From assembly GCA_015832175.1 (NCBI GenBank), contig WJXW01000006.1:2046001-2110000 (forward strand): a stretch of 64,000 nt of DNA, in the 5' to 3' direction. Of the stretch, positions 1-10,859 are shown in pieces (position 1 is the first letter of the stretch; each line of letters opens with the position of its first letter). The notes below the pieces were generated by a model. The model saw nothing but the letters and a program-made list of their open reading frames with translations. It searched no databases and was not told where the DNA came from. Source of the stretch: Paraphaeosphaeria minitans (lineage: Eukaryota; Ascomycota; Dothideomycetes; Pleosporales; Didymosphaeriaceae). Both the position numbers and the translations under genes were made by a program.

Positions 1-833
1 TCCGGCACCTCCTCCTCTACATCGTCCTTGGCCCTGCTCCCCTTCCCTTCTTCCTCCTCTCCTTCCTGGCGTAGCTCGATATCATCCACCGCCATCACAC
101 TCCCCATCTCCACCGTAACCCTACAATCACTCTCGCCCTGGAAGTGCACGCCAATCCTCAGCGCGCGCTCAATCGCCCTCCCCGTCGCCTTAACATATAC
201 GTCTTCTCCGCGCTCACCTGCGCCCTTGTCCCTGCCCTCTTCCGCAATGTCGCGCTCGACGTCCTCAGGCGCAAGCCGGCCGTTGGAAACCAGCGGTTTT
301 CGAGGCCGGCCTTGCGGTCGGTGCCGGGGCTGCGCAGCTTGGGACTGCGTTTGTCGCTTGGAGATCTCGAGGAGGAGGCGGCGGATGCGCTTGAGCGTTG
401 GGACGAAGGGCGTCGAGTGGGAGATGTAGATGGTTTTGGGGTGGTCAGAGGAGGCGAAGGGTGTGGGAATTGCGGGGTGGTGGAGTGGGCGCTTGGTTAT
501 GGATGCATCTGCAAAGGTTTAGTACGAGTAGCGTGTGCAATTGCTGAGTGGATTGGTGTGCGTACTGGGAGGTAATCTGGGAAGCTTCTTGCGGCTCTGC
601 TTGCGGGAAGGGGCTTGGTTGCATGGCCTTGGTTCGACAGGTGCGTTCTGAGGGCCATCTAGCTTGTGCTTCTCGGGTTGCGGCGCTTCTTTCGTGATTG
701 CCTTGGCTACTGAGGGCGCGGTTGAGGAGCGGGGAGCTTGTGCGGCGGGAGGTGTGTCATTCGAGGGCGCCGGAGCGGTTGGAGCACTCTGGAGGTGCTT
801 CTCCTCCCCATCGCTCGTCCTCTTCTTGCCCAT
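1..833 (-). CDS. POP7: RNase P/MRP protein subunit POP7 (Rpp20), 3' end cut by window edge
   Basis: Alba-fold subunit of RNase P and RNase MRP, the nuclear ribonucleoproteins that trim tRNA 5' ends and pre-rRNA. Exon 1 is 833..566 and starts at the ATG reading MGKKRTSDGEEKH. A 57-bp intron follows (565..509; donor GTACGC, branch TACTAAAC, acceptor TTTGCAG). Exon 2 runs from 508 off position 1. The splice gives LPPNASITKRPLHHP, the typical fungal POP7 core entry. It is followed by KTIYISHSTPFVPTLKRIRR and, after a low-complexity insert, VYVKATGRAIERALRIG, which is the Alba RNA-binding signature. The last visible residues are a Glu-rich tail, so only the extreme C terminus is missing. The first 90 residues are a disordered Pro/Ala-rich leader. 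It is divergent from LIP2, with 176 bp between the start codons. Family assignment is firm from the motif; the symbol follows the yeast name. Confidence 0.88.
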
Positions 834-1009
834 GTTGCTGCTCGTGTGTGTCCAATGCTCGGTGTACGGTAAAGCACAAGAGCCGTGCGTTGGAACTTGG
901 CCATGCGCTCGACGCACTACCGCGACAACCCAAGCTCCACCCCGTGCCCATCCCAACACGCACGCCTCCACCATGTCCAAACCGCCCTGAACCACGCACC
1001 GCCGGCCCA
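834..1009. promoter_or_regulatory. Shared POP7/LIP2 divergent promoter
   Basis: Only 176 bp separates the two divergent start codons, so both promoters and 5' leaders must lie or overlap here. No TATA box is evident. The stretch is GC-rich and CA/CC-rich. Confidence 0.5.
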
Positions 1010-1741
1010 ATGCGGCCCCTCATCCACCTCCACTTCCCGCGGCCCATCTCCTACCGCACCGCCCAGATCCTTCAAGAATCCCTCGTCTCGCGCTTCCTCG
1101 CCCACAAGCGGGATCCCTCGCTCGCAGCTCCACCGCCGCACATCATAACCGCCGAGTTCCACCCCGTCTACACGTGCGGCCGCCGCGAAATCGGCACCGT
1201 CTCCGCAGAACAGCAGACGTACCTGCAGCACGGCGGGCAGGCCGAGTTCGTTGAGGCGCTGCGCGGGGGCCAGACGACGTTCCATGGGCCGGGCCAGCTT
1301 GTCGCGTATTCCATTATCGATCTGCGCACGCACAAGCTGACGCCCAGAGACTATGTGTGCATGCTGGAGAAGAGTCTGATTGCGACGTGTGCGCGCTATA
1401 CTATACGGGCCATGACGACGGAGCACACGGGCGTCTGGACGACGCCCGTCGACAAGATCGCTGCTCTCGGCGTGCATATGCGGAGGAATATTACCAGTCA
1501 TGGTGTTGGGCTGAATGTAAATACCGATCTGTGGTGGTTTGATCGCATTGTCGCGTGTGGATTGCAGGGGAAGAGAACGACGAGCTTTGAGCGCGAGGGT
1601 GTCCAAGGCCTTGAGGTTAGCGATGTGGGCAAGACATTTGTGGGTGAGATTGGAGAGCGGCTGGGGCTAGATGCCGTCGAAGAACAGGGCGCCGAGGAGT
1701 TCATGGAAGAAGAAAGACGGGCGAGCATCATAGCGATGTAG
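1010..1741 (+). CDS. LIP2: Mitochondrial lipoyl(octanoyl) transferase (LipB family)
   Basis: Moves the octanoyl group from acyl-carrier protein to the lipoyl domains of the glycine cleavage H protein and 2-oxoacid dehydrogenases, the first step of protein lipoylation in mitochondria. Single exon, 243 residues. Start chosen at 1010 (MRPLIHLHF): the frame is open further upstream, but that stretch is low-complexity and overlaps the POP7 promoter. LipB hallmarks are present: RGGQTTFHGPGQLVAYSI (residues 85-102), DKIAALGVHMRRNITSHGVG with the conserved Lys149, and VACGLQGKRTTSF with the presumptive catalytic Cys183. Length fits the family. The basic N terminus could serve as a short presequence. 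The likely product supplies cofactor to enzymes such as the PDX1-containing pyruvate dehydrogenase encoded 51 kb away in this window. Confidence 0.9.
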   Translation: MRPLIHLHFPRPISYRTAQILQESLVSRFLAHKRDPSLAAPPPHIITAEFHPVYTCGRREIGTVSAEQQTYLQHGGQAEFVEALRGGQTTFHGPGQLVAYSIIDLRTHKLTPRDYVCMLEKSLIATCARYTIRAMTTEHTGVWTTPVDKIAALGVHMRRNITSHGVGLNVNTDLWWFDRIVACGLQGKRTTSFEREGVQGLEVSDVGKTFVGEIGERLGLDAVEEQGAEEFMEEERRASIIAM

Positions 1742-1856
1742 GAGGTTGTAGACACTGACAAAAGCAGAGTGGGAGAAAACTATCGAAGAAAAGATGAATA
1801 CTTCAGATACAGTATCACTAGGAACGTATGAGCATTTCAGCATTAGCACAGAGGTC

Positions 1857-2960
1857 TCACATATTTGCCTCTTCTACCTTCAACCCATCAGGATTCACCA
1901 ACCCATCCACCTCTTCCATGAGTCGTCGGGCCGCAACAGCCGAATTCCTCCCCGCAACAGCGATTCTCCTGTTAAACTCTGCGTTATTGTGCTTGACTAT
2001 GGGGCTATCGCTTGTGAACAGCATTTTACCCCCCTCCAAGCTGTGACCCGCAGGCTCGGCATCAAACAAATAGATCAACGGCATCTTCACAGCCGTCGTG
2101 ATGCCGAAGAATATGAACAAATCCTGATGTAATCAGATGGAAAGCTCCGAGTCATGGTGTTCTCTTGATTTCGTGCTATCCAGCCACCAAAGCCTTCATG
2201 TGCTCGGAAAATGCATAAGTCCTGACTTCCAGGGCCATTTGGAAAGAACATCTTGCGGTAGCTGCAGATCACGGTTGTGGGGGCCCATGTACATGGTCGC
2301 AGGCGAGACTCCACTCCTACGGGATGCCATGTGCTCGTCTATCTGAACGACCAGAGCTCTTAGTTTCTTTGCGGATTCGACCGAGTGGATGCTGATGTCT
2401 AGATTTTCCAGGAGTTGTGCTAGCGACAGCAAAACCGTGCGGACCTGCTGGTATTGGTAGTCTGGTAGAGGTTCTCCGAGTACTGATCCAATACCGCTCA
2501 GATGGTGCAACAATGGAGAGCTGATCGCGCGCAAATATGAGGATGGTATGCGCATGAAAGCGTCGACGACCTCGCTTACCTACCTACAACTTGGCAGCGC
2601 TGCTCTATAGTGTTCTGTTCCGATGCTAAAAGAACCATACGTAAGAGTTGGACCGTGGCAGTGATGTTTGCCGCCTGGAATTCGTAACGATCTTTGGTCT
2701 GGTTTCCTGTTCTTTATTTGATTTCCCGAAAATGATACGGCAGGCCGAAATATATGCGATCTACCTCCGCTTGGGGGTTTGACGTGGACGGAGAAGCCTC
2801 AAAGTTGACTGCAATCTCCAGAAAAGAGCACTTTTTTGGTAAGACTGTAGTTTCATTGTAACATGTTCAAGGAGGCGCCACAAATCGGTTACGATGTTCC
2901 AGCCATGGACCCAGCTATCAGGTGGCGCGTTACTCGGTGGGCTGGTCACATCAACCGGAC
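1857..2960 (-). pseudogene. Decayed remnants of a probable Zn2Cys6-type fungal transcription factor (C-terminal half)
   Basis: Three separated protein-like islands lie on the minus strand. 2949..2761 contains SWVHGWNIVTDLWRLLEHV, which resembles the HGWN-TDLYR-LEH helix of the middle homology region in fungal Zn-cluster regulators. 2579..2196 reads VVDAFMRIPSSYLRAISSPL and LHHLSGIGSVLGEPL followed by YQQVRTVLLSLAQLLENLDI. 2120..1857 reads FIFFGITTAVKMPLIYLFDAEP and ends normally. The islands are in different frames. The ~180 bp between the first two lacks a usable reading frame, and no Cys6 DNA-binding exon is visible upstream. Family recognition is from memory of typical sequences and is tentative; the reading as a broken gene is more secure than the family name. 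It sits back to back with the AnmK-like pseudogene. Confidence 0.4.
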
Positions 2961-3086
2961 TGAATACCGTAGGTACCTACAGTAGGTATGGCCGACATAA
3001 GAGGCTCGTGATTTTGTCTACGGGTTTTCTTTTTAGCTGGCCACAATCATCAATTCTGATTTAGACGAAAGTCAACTTCTTCAGCC

Positions 3087-3840
3087 ATGGTGTCTCTTAC
3101 CAACGATCACCAGACCAACAGGCAAACCCCAAATGGCCTTCACAAAAACACGCCGCTAGACCTCACCGTCCTCGGCGCGAACAGTGGCACAAACATGGAT
3201 GTCATTGACTGTGCTTTTTTTTGCAGATTTCTTCAAGAGTCGTCTTCCTCTCCTACGAACTTTAAGCTTCTCACCATACGACAAGGTACCCCTAGAACCT
3301 GTCATAAAGAAACGCGGTATGGGCATGATCTATCACAACTGTACCACACCTGAAGAGCTATCTGAAGTCAAGATTTTTCTTGGAGAAACTTTCGCATCCG
3401 CCGCAATCAAGTTCTCGTCCAAACACCACTCTCTGATATCGACGTTATCGGCTCTCATGGTCAGACCACCTAACTGTTCAGTATACCCGGGTAAGGTCAT
3501 ACCAAGTCTACATTGACCACGGCCGAAAGCACCTTCGTCCCTTCAAGGACAAAAATTATCAGTGTGACGGATTTCTGAATTTATATCAGACCGCTGGACG
3601 AAAAGAGGCACCATTCATCGCGTTTTTCGACTCATTGATACTCCACCATCACACAAAGCTACAAGCTTGCCAGAACATTAGCGGGATTGTCAAAGTATGC
3701 TTGATACCTCTAGATAGGGACGGCAAGATGGGCGCAGCTGATACCGTCAACCAAGAAATGGTAGACAGTCTCTGAAGACACGTCCTTACTTTGCCCTAAA
3801 GTCACCCAAAACTAGGGTCGTGAAGGTATGGGCAACGGTT
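3087..3840 (+). pseudogene. Anhydro-N-acetylmuramic acid kinase (AnmK)-like pseudogene
   Basis: Segments of the AnmK sugar-kinase family appear in order but in three different frames. Frame of 3087: [20 protein letters not shown], matching the AnmK opening motif (SGTSMDGID) with G-to-V and S-to-N changes. Frame of 3184: [17 protein letters not shown], then [18 protein letters not shown]. Frame of 3408: [14 protein letters not shown], the SHGQT motif, followed at once by TAA at 3471. Frame of 3497: [19 protein letters not shown], then [17 protein letters not shown], corresponding to the family's A-NIGGIANV motif, ending at TGA 3773. RPYFALKSPKT follows in another frame. That makes at least three frameshifts plus two stops, with no room for introns at the shift points, so it is not a functional gene. 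Homologs exist in ascomycetes and bacteria and act on anhydro-amino sugars. Confidence 0.75.
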
Positions 3841-4508
3841 ACCCACATGCAAGAAACAGTATCAAAGCCCAAGCGTGCGAGCGTACAGACAGAGAGTTGT
3901 TACTCGAGGCGCTGTGGCATTAGGAAGGACAAGGTCGAGCGAAGGCCGCGGGTCGACACCTCTTCGACTGGGAATGAGACGGTGTTGCTGCCTTGAACGC
4001 CATCTCTGAATGCTTCGCCCACAGGCCTGTGATTGCGTGACAATGGGTAGCGCTGTGCCAGTGTGTGCGCAGGGTAGACGCTACCAGTAGACGCTAGGTG
4101 GATAAAAGGTCACCTCTGTAAAACGACAAGAAAAAAAAAACCATCTTGCTACTACAATACGCTTGATATCCCATGCACGTGTGAACGCCAGCAGAAACAG
4201 CTGCTGACAAACAAACCGACTTCCTCCGTGCCGTCGTAGTAGAGCAGAACCTGCTTGCCATGACTGCACGGCGACGCTACACAAGAGATGTGGAAAACGT
4301 GCAATGACAGACCATAAATGTACCACGGTAGGTACACTCGGCTACCTAATACCTGGCGTTATGAAACGTCGCAAAGTCAACCTCCCAGAGCCATCCCACC
4401 CCGCTCGGACAAACATAAAAGAGGGTATACCCAAATCAGCAGCGCCTGACTTTTCGCCATCGTCGTAAATCGTAAGATGCCACGCTCCCTCATAGCCTCT
4501 AGTTCAGC
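3841..4508. other. Intergenic, no gene seen
   Basis: The 3' neighbourhood of the AnmK-like pseudogene. Some unrecognisable tail of that pseudogene may extend into it. Only short ORFs without family resemblance were seen. The first ~100 bp before the F-box stop at 4509 is presumably its 3' UTR. Confidence 0.5.
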
Positions 4509-7398
4509 TTAGAACCACCGCCTCCTATCCAGCTTCTGCCAGAACCTCCCAGTCTCCACCTCCTCTCTCGGTCCAATGAACTCCAACACTTTACCCTGCC
4601 TTCCAATGCGTATGTCCAGGTCGAAGATGTCGTTGGCAGACCGCAAATCCTCTCGTGTACCCAGACAGAAGCTTGCCCGAACGCGCACGCCTCCTGGTCT
4701 CGCCTTGGCAACCTCGCTCAAGTGAGGCGCGACGTCCTCTGCAACGCGATATGCGAGAGCACTGGGAGTGAAGCGCGTCTTGAGTGTCACGGCCCACCGA
4801 TTAAAGTTCTGCTGCCTGGACGTTTGATTGCGGGCCCGAGGCATCATTGCAGGGTCAACAGCTGGGGCACTTGGGGGAGTGGCGGGCGGAGTGACGACAA
4901 CGAGCGCCGTGGAATCTGGTGAGCGAGTGTCCATCCATGATTGGATGATCTCGGCGTCGCGATATTGGTCCTCGAAGGTCGTCAAGAGCCAAAACGATAT
5001 CACCAGCTGCCTCAGATTGTCGAAGTGCCGTAGTGGGTAGAGTAGAGGAGTAGTGATCGGAGTCAGGTAAGAAAGGATGGGACTGCCGTTGTAGCCACAC
5101 AGCTTGAGTTCCTCGATCGTTGATGCGTGGTGAAGAGCAATAAACTGCATGAATGGAGCTTCTGCGCGCCAGCCGTAGTATGGCTCAAAGCTGAAATCGT
5201 CGGGAACAACCGTACCATTCTTATACGATGCAAGGATGCCATCGAAATCCTCCTCTTCCAGCTGATATGTGGCTTCGGATACATGGTTTGGGTCGTGCTG
5301 CTTTAGATCAACCCCCCTTGCACCCCATGTATTGCCGACTGGGAAGGTGACCCCGATGAGCACGAGCTTCTTTAATTGGCAATGGTGCAGTGATCGTACT
5401 AGCTCCCTCTTCTCGTCACGGGCAATGCCGCCTTCAAGCTTGAGTTGTTCAATCTTGCGCATGTTCGCGGCAAATTCGCTGATGAAGCGGCGACGGCGGA
5501 CGCGTTCTTCCCGTTGGTGAGGCTCTCGTCCTTCATCTGTGCTCATTTCACCATTCCCAGAATAGAAGCTGTCCAACCGCAGCTCTACAAGGACATTGCG
5601 GAGATGGGCCACAACAGCCCGCGCGCGGATCAACACGTCAGCACTAGGCTTCAGGTGAGAGTAGACGCGGTCCAGCGGCCACGCAAGGCACTGTATCTTC
5701 GTGTGCACTTCCATGAATCTTAGAAACATGTCCTCGAGTAGGAAAACACCTTCTGGAAGCCCTGTCTCATCAACTACGGCATTGCGGAGTTGGAATGACC
5801 GTAAATTAGGAAACCTCAGTTGTGAAAGTTGTTGCAGGTCGCGGATTGCCAGGGTATCATCAGTCGAGCCATACTGCCGCCAGAGTATCCAATCCAGATT
5901 CAAGCTCGTCAATGTTGACCATGACTTCCCGATAATATTCATCATGGGATTTGAAGGTCCGGACTTGAGATTGGGACAGGGAAACTGATTGGAATCGATA
6001 AAATCTTCAATTTCCGGATCTAATGACACATTTAGTTGATACCGGATATGCAGCACCTTAATGAGAGCTTTTCTACGCTGCGTGATACCAAGAGGATCCG
6101 CAGTAACCAAGCGCCAAACCTAGTACTGTGTGGTAGTGGTTTAACTTACCATAGTAACTGAGTTTCTCCCAGATCACCGTGTCGTACTCGTCCGCTTTCG
6201 CGCGCAACTCAGCAGGCGTTGGAAAGGCAACGGTAGCCGGAAGGCGGGCTGGAAATGTGTGTATATCGACGGTGGTATGCAGGAATCCCCCAGCAGCGTT
6301 GTGCCTAAGGTACGGTAAGCGATGATTCAGAGCAACCTGTGACACCACACTCGGGCAAAAGTATGGACTGTTCTTGGATTGACAGGCTGTACCCAACCTT
6401 GTGACGGAACACCGGAGCGTATGCTGTCTTCTGTGTGTACTCACATTGCAAGACTCCTCCCGCCGCGCGAGAGTTTGTACTCAAATTGTGCCTTGCTCCG
6501 CTCCGAGGTGTTTTCGAGCTCCACGCGTAGACGACGAATACGCACCGACTCCAGACCCGTCGCATATTCGGGTGACAGCAGGTCGTTGTAGTTGGTTTCG
6601 AATCCTGACAGACATGAACTTTCTACCCACAGTTTGCGCAAGGGAACGCGCTGTGGTCGCCTCTTGTCCAGGAAAGCTGCGAGCAGTATCCGTGTCAAGC
6701 TGTAATGTCCGTATACTATGCGTAGCGTATGTACATTGACCAGATTTCGAATCGCGAGCCAGAGGAGCGTGTGAATGCGGTTGTCCTGCGACAGGTTCTC
6801 CGAGTCAAAGTGCATGTGTGGTAGTTCGGAGAAGATGTTTGGGATCGGGAGGTGGCAACGGTGGGTCAGGACTTGGACTCTGGAGGCGATGCTCGGGTTG
6901 GTAGCTAATACGAACAGCATGCCGATGATTGGGGTATCATCGTGCTGGCGTACATTGTCAGCGGCATGTGGTTTACACAAAAATTGGTATACTCGGATCC
7001 AGCTTCAGCACGGCATGGTGCACCAAGCAAGCCATGCAGAGCCGGTAGTCACGCACCTCGTCTTTCTCTGCCCTGCCATGGTTCGGAATACGGCCTCCCA
7101 CTCTTTTATCCATATGGAATTGGGGTTTATCCACAAGGTTGACATGCTGCCAGAGAAAGTCGATCGCGTGGCGGTGAAAGCATTTGGACACGACCGCGGC
7201 TTCCCTCAGGGCGTCAGAGGGCAGAAACCCGAAGACCAGTTGCAGCAGTTCGTTTGGAAGGCTCTCAATCTGGCGTTTCGGTCAGTCAAGTCACATGCCC
7301 CTTCGATGCAGCAATGCGCCCAGGTAGGTAGGACGTACTGCGGACGCGGGCTGTTCGTCGCGAGCGGGCGGCGTGGCGACTGCCCAGCTGGTATCCAT
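4509..7398 (-). CDS. F-box protein, five exons
   Basis: Putative substrate receptor of an SCF ubiquitin ligase. Exons: 7398..7339, 7269..7057, 6944..6445, 6304..6150, 6019..4509. Lengths sum to 2439 nt (812 residues) and all phases agree. Donors are GTACGT, GTGCGT, GTGAGT, GTAAGT; acceptors are GCCAG, GCCAG, TTAG, TTAG, the last preceded by an ACTAAAT branch point. The N terminus MDTSWAVATPPARDEQ is followed by an F-box at residues ~21-65: SLPNELLQLVFGFLP, then LREAAVVSKCFHRHAIDFLW. The remainder (~740 residues) has irregular leucine-rich segments such as LTSLNLDWILW, IEQLKLEGG and LKKLVLIGVTF, consistent with a divergent LRR-like substrate domain. A Pro/Ala-rich insert (TPPATPPSAPAVDPAMMP) lies in the C-terminal third. 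Exon 4 and 5 joins are inferred from phase; the F-box itself is clear. The target is unknown. Confidence 0.8.
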
Positions 7399-7710
7399 GC
7401 TGGGAGGGTATCATGCACAGTTGTTCATATGGCGTTGTACGAAAGTCGTGGAATGTGGGTTATAAGCTTGCGCGTCGTGTTTACTGTGTACGAGTGCGAA
7501 CAGGGCTGCTAGCCACAAGCCATAAGATATGACGCCCTCCTCCAATGCGCGTGCACGGACGCCACCATCAAATACCCGCACCTACCCCGCATCTCTCCAT
7601 TCGTTTGGTCTCCACCCGTTTGGTCTCCACCCATCCCGACAGCCCAGCCAAGTTGATCTGCGCCATCGAACAGCATGTAATAAGCTTCGTGCTGTACCCC
7701 CAGGGCCCCT

Positions 7711-7800
7711 CTATTCTCTGGCCCTCTATTCTCTGGCCCTCTATTCTCTGGCCCTCTATTCTCTGGCCCTCTATTCTCTGGCCCTCTATTCTCTGGCCCT
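7711..7800. repeat. 15-bp minisatellite, six perfect copies
   Basis: Unit CTATTCTCTGGCCCT repeated head to tail six times without a mismatch, with partial copies at both edges. Because 15 is a multiple of three, the array stays open in several frames and creates spurious ORFs on both strands. Confidence 0.95.
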
Positions 7801-7842
7801 CTTGAACTCGGCATCTCTCAGGATACGCAGGCAGCTAAAGAC

Positions 7843-7883
7843 GCCTACCTACCTATCTACCTACCTGCCTACCTACCTACCCC
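7843..7883. repeat. CCTA/CTAC tetranucleotide tract
   Basis: Imperfect (CTAC)n run with single-base variants (TATC, TGCC). The same tetranucleotide recurs near 15132-15160, 34165-34200 and 57680-57706. Confidence 0.85.
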
Positions 7884-8225
7884 CCGGCTTAACGTCAAAG
7901 CCGTATTCGGCTGTGTGTCCTTAACATTGAGACGGTCGAGTGAAAGGATCCAGTTCTAGGTAGTGTGCTAGTACCAATGAGAAAAGCTCGAGACTTCTGG
8001 GAGTCAGTCACGCGGCTGCCGGCGAACTCTTTGCATAGCACAGCTCGAGTCCAAGGACGCGAAGTGTCCCAGTCTGCCGTGTCATTGCCATGCCGTCGTG
8101 AATGCCATGGTAAATCACCACATCACTCACGCGTCGATGCAACAAGAACGTATCATGAATACAAACAAGAACATTACATTTCATCTAGCATCTCATGACA
8201 TTCGTGGATATCGTCACCGTACCAT

Positions 8226-10793
8226 CTAGTAGGAACCGAGCACATTGACTCCCTTCTGCGCCTTGATCATCCTCGAGCTCTCACCCACCATGACGCTGAA
8301 CTGTCCTCCGGGGATGACCCACTCCTGCCGGACGATATCCCAGTAGCTCACGTCCCTGCGCATCAGCTCGAACGAGACGGTCCTGGTCTCGTTGGGCTGG
8401 AGCCACACCTTGTCGAAGCCGCGCAGCTGCTTGGGCGGCGTGCCCGCGGGCGCCGACGACGGAAGACTGAGGTACAGCTGCGGCACCGCGTGGCCGGCGA
8501 CCTTGCCTGTGTTGGAGACGGCGACGGTGACGTTGTACACCGGGGCGAAGAGGTCGGGGTTGCCGCCCGGCTGGACGGGCTGGGGCGTTGGGAGCGCGGA
8601 GATATTGGCCGAGAGGGGCTCGGCGGCGAGGGAGGTGTAGCTGAAGGTGGTGTAGGAGAGACCGAAGCCGAATTCGTAGCGCACGGAGATGTTGTGCGCG
8701 TCGAAGTAGCGGTAGTCGACTTCGAGCTTCTCGTCGAACCACGACTGCCAGTCGTAGTAGCCGGTGGTGTTGATGGCGGTGGTGGGCGGCGCGTTGTAGT
8801 CGGTGCCGTTGAGGGCGATGGTGTAGGGCAGATGGCCGGAAGGGTTCACGTCGCCGTAGAGGATGTCGACAAGCGAGTTGCCGGATTCCTCACCGGGGAA
8901 GTGCGCGGCGACGATGGCGGTCACGTTCTCGTGGTCGGCCCAGGGGAGCACATTGATGCCGGAGGAGTGAGTGACAACGATGGTGTTGTTGCACTTGGAG
9001 GCGACGGACTCGACGACGGCGTCACCGTTCCAGTCAACGTGGAGAGAGGCGCGGTCGGCACCTTCCTCGGCCCAGGTCTTGAGTAAGACGATGCAGACAT
9101 CAGGGCGGTCGGGGATGAGAAGAGTGTCGATGTCAGTGCTGGCGATAAGCGTGTTGTTGAGCCAATACTGCACGATCTTCGCGTTGTCCTGCTTGGCGCG
9201 GTCCTGGAGCGCACGGAGGGGAGTCACAACGTAGGTGAGCTGGCCAGTTCCGGAACCGCCGCCGGCAACAAGAGTGCCGTATTCGAAGTTTTGCTGATTG
9301 AGTTGGCCCTTGGTGGGCTCCGCAGCGTCGTTGCCGAACACGGCGATGTTCTTGGGGGCCTTGAGGGGAAGAGCACCGTCAACGTTCTTGAGCAGAACAG
9401 TACCGGCTGCGCCGTGCTTGCGGATGAGCTTTCCATGGTCGCCACGAACGTCACGGCTGGATGGACCAGTGAGGTTCCAGTCGATCTTCCAGGTGTTCAT
9501 GGGAGAGAAGGTGTTCAGCTCAGCGGAGGAGGGGTCGACAGTCGGGAAGTCCCTGTCTTGGCCGAGAGCATAGAAAGGAGTCATGATACGGACGATCATA
9601 TCATCGACGCGGGATTCAGCCAAGGAGCCGTTGTTGACAGCGAGGGTGACGTTGCCACCGAAAAATGAGGGCATGCGGCCCGGGATATCCTTAGCAAAAG
9701 CGGTACCATAGGCTCCAAGCCCACCAGGCATGTCCATATCCTGCCCAGCTTCGATGGATGCGACACCAGCATGGGTAGCTCCCCAATCAGACCTGGCAAT
9801 CAGTCAGCAGATGAGGTTTGTATCATGGACGCGCACAATGCTCACATGACATATCCCTGGAAACCAAGTTCGTCCTTGAGCAGGCCGTTCAAGGTCTTGG
9901 AATTTTGGCAGCCGTAGCTACCGTTGATCCTGGTGTACGCGCACATGAAAGAAGCGACCTTGGCATGTGCTGCGTCTGCAAAAGGCCAGAGGTAGATCTC
10001 GTGCATGGTGCGGTCGTCGATGTTGGAAGAGATAGCAGCGGAAATGGTATCCGTCGTAGTACCGTTGGGGTTGAATACAGGGTTGCGCTGAGTCTCCTGC
10101 TCATTTCCGATGTAGTGCTTCGCACAAGCCTGGACACCAGCATCCTGGGTGCCCATGATGGTCTCCTTCATGAAGACACCAGCAAGGTAAGGGTCGGCGG
10201 CAGAACCCTCCCAGTTGCGGCCAGCGTAGCCCGAGCGGCCAAGAGGACCGGCGACGGGCTGAAGCGCAACGTGAGCGCCCTTGGCCTTGAACTCCTCACC
10301 CATGGCATATCCGCGCTCGTACATGAGTTCCTTGTCCCATGATGCTCCGGCAGAAACACCAGCAGAGAACACGCTGGCGTAGTCCGCTACTCGGATGGCC
10401 AATGGGCCGTCGTGAAGACAGAGACCAGGGAAACCAAGACGAGGAATGGGGGCGATGTTGCCAACACAGGGACCGGCTTGACCCGAGACCATGTAGGATT
10501 TCTCATCGACAGTAAGCTGAGCGACGAACTCCTTAGCCCTCTGAAGGGCATCTTCCCAGCCACCAGCTCCGGTAGCATTGGCTGTTGGGTTTTAGCAGGG
10601 CTATCCTTTAGTGCAGTTGGAAGGTAATCGTACGAGAAGGGTAGACAGCCGGCGAGGAGCCATACTCGTTCAGAATTACTGTGCCGAGCGGCTGCACGTA
10701 TGAAAATGCATCCTCGGCTCTGGCACCACCGCTGAAGTCCTGAGCACTGACTAGGGCCGAGCCCGCAAGCAAGGCAGAGAGAAGAGTTGCCAT
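8226..10793 (-). CDS. Secreted GH3 beta-glucosidase
   Basis: Hydrolyses terminal beta-D-glucosyl bonds (cellobiose and related oligosaccharides) outside the cell. Exons 10793..10634, 10581..9846, 9792..8226; 2463 nt, 820 residues, phases consistent, introns 52 and 53 bp. A signal peptide is visible (MATLLSALLAGSALVSA, cleavage near residue 17-18). GH3 landmarks: LGFPGLCLHDGPLAIR, GRNWEGSAADPYLAG, ACAKHYIGNEQE, and VMSDWGATHAG spanning the second intron. Asp301 of the SDW motif is the expected nucleophile. The second alpha/beta domain (VVTHSSGINVLPWADHENVT) and the C-terminal fibronectin-III-like domain (LRGFDKVWLQPNETRTVSFEL) are complete. Many N-x-S/T sequons fit a glycosylated secreted enzyme. 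Length and organisation match fungal family-3 enzymes; substrate preference cannot be read here. Confidence 0.92.
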
Positions 10794-10852
10794 GGTTCTG
10801 GGAAGCAAGCAGGACTGCCTTGAGGATTCCCAGCGGCTTCCCGGAAGCCAGT

Positions 10853-10859
10853 CTTTATA
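10853..10859 (-). promoter_or_regulatory. TATA-like box of the GH3 gene
   Basis: TATAAAG on the minus strand about 60 bp before the ATG at 10793, well placed for a core promoter of a regulated secreted enzyme. Confidence 0.4.

Larger units (their letters stand above)
7399..8225. other. Intergenic spacer with satellite repeats
   Basis: Lies between the divergent F-box 5' end and the 3' end of the GH3 gene. It holds the 15-bp minisatellite at 7711-7800 and a CCTA-type tract at 7843-7883. ORFs here are products of the repeats. No gene seen. Confidence 0.6.

Noticed and set aside
7509..7924. ORFs encoding NRGPE or LYSLA repeats
   Set aside because: Direct translation of the 15-bp satellite; no flanking coding sequence.
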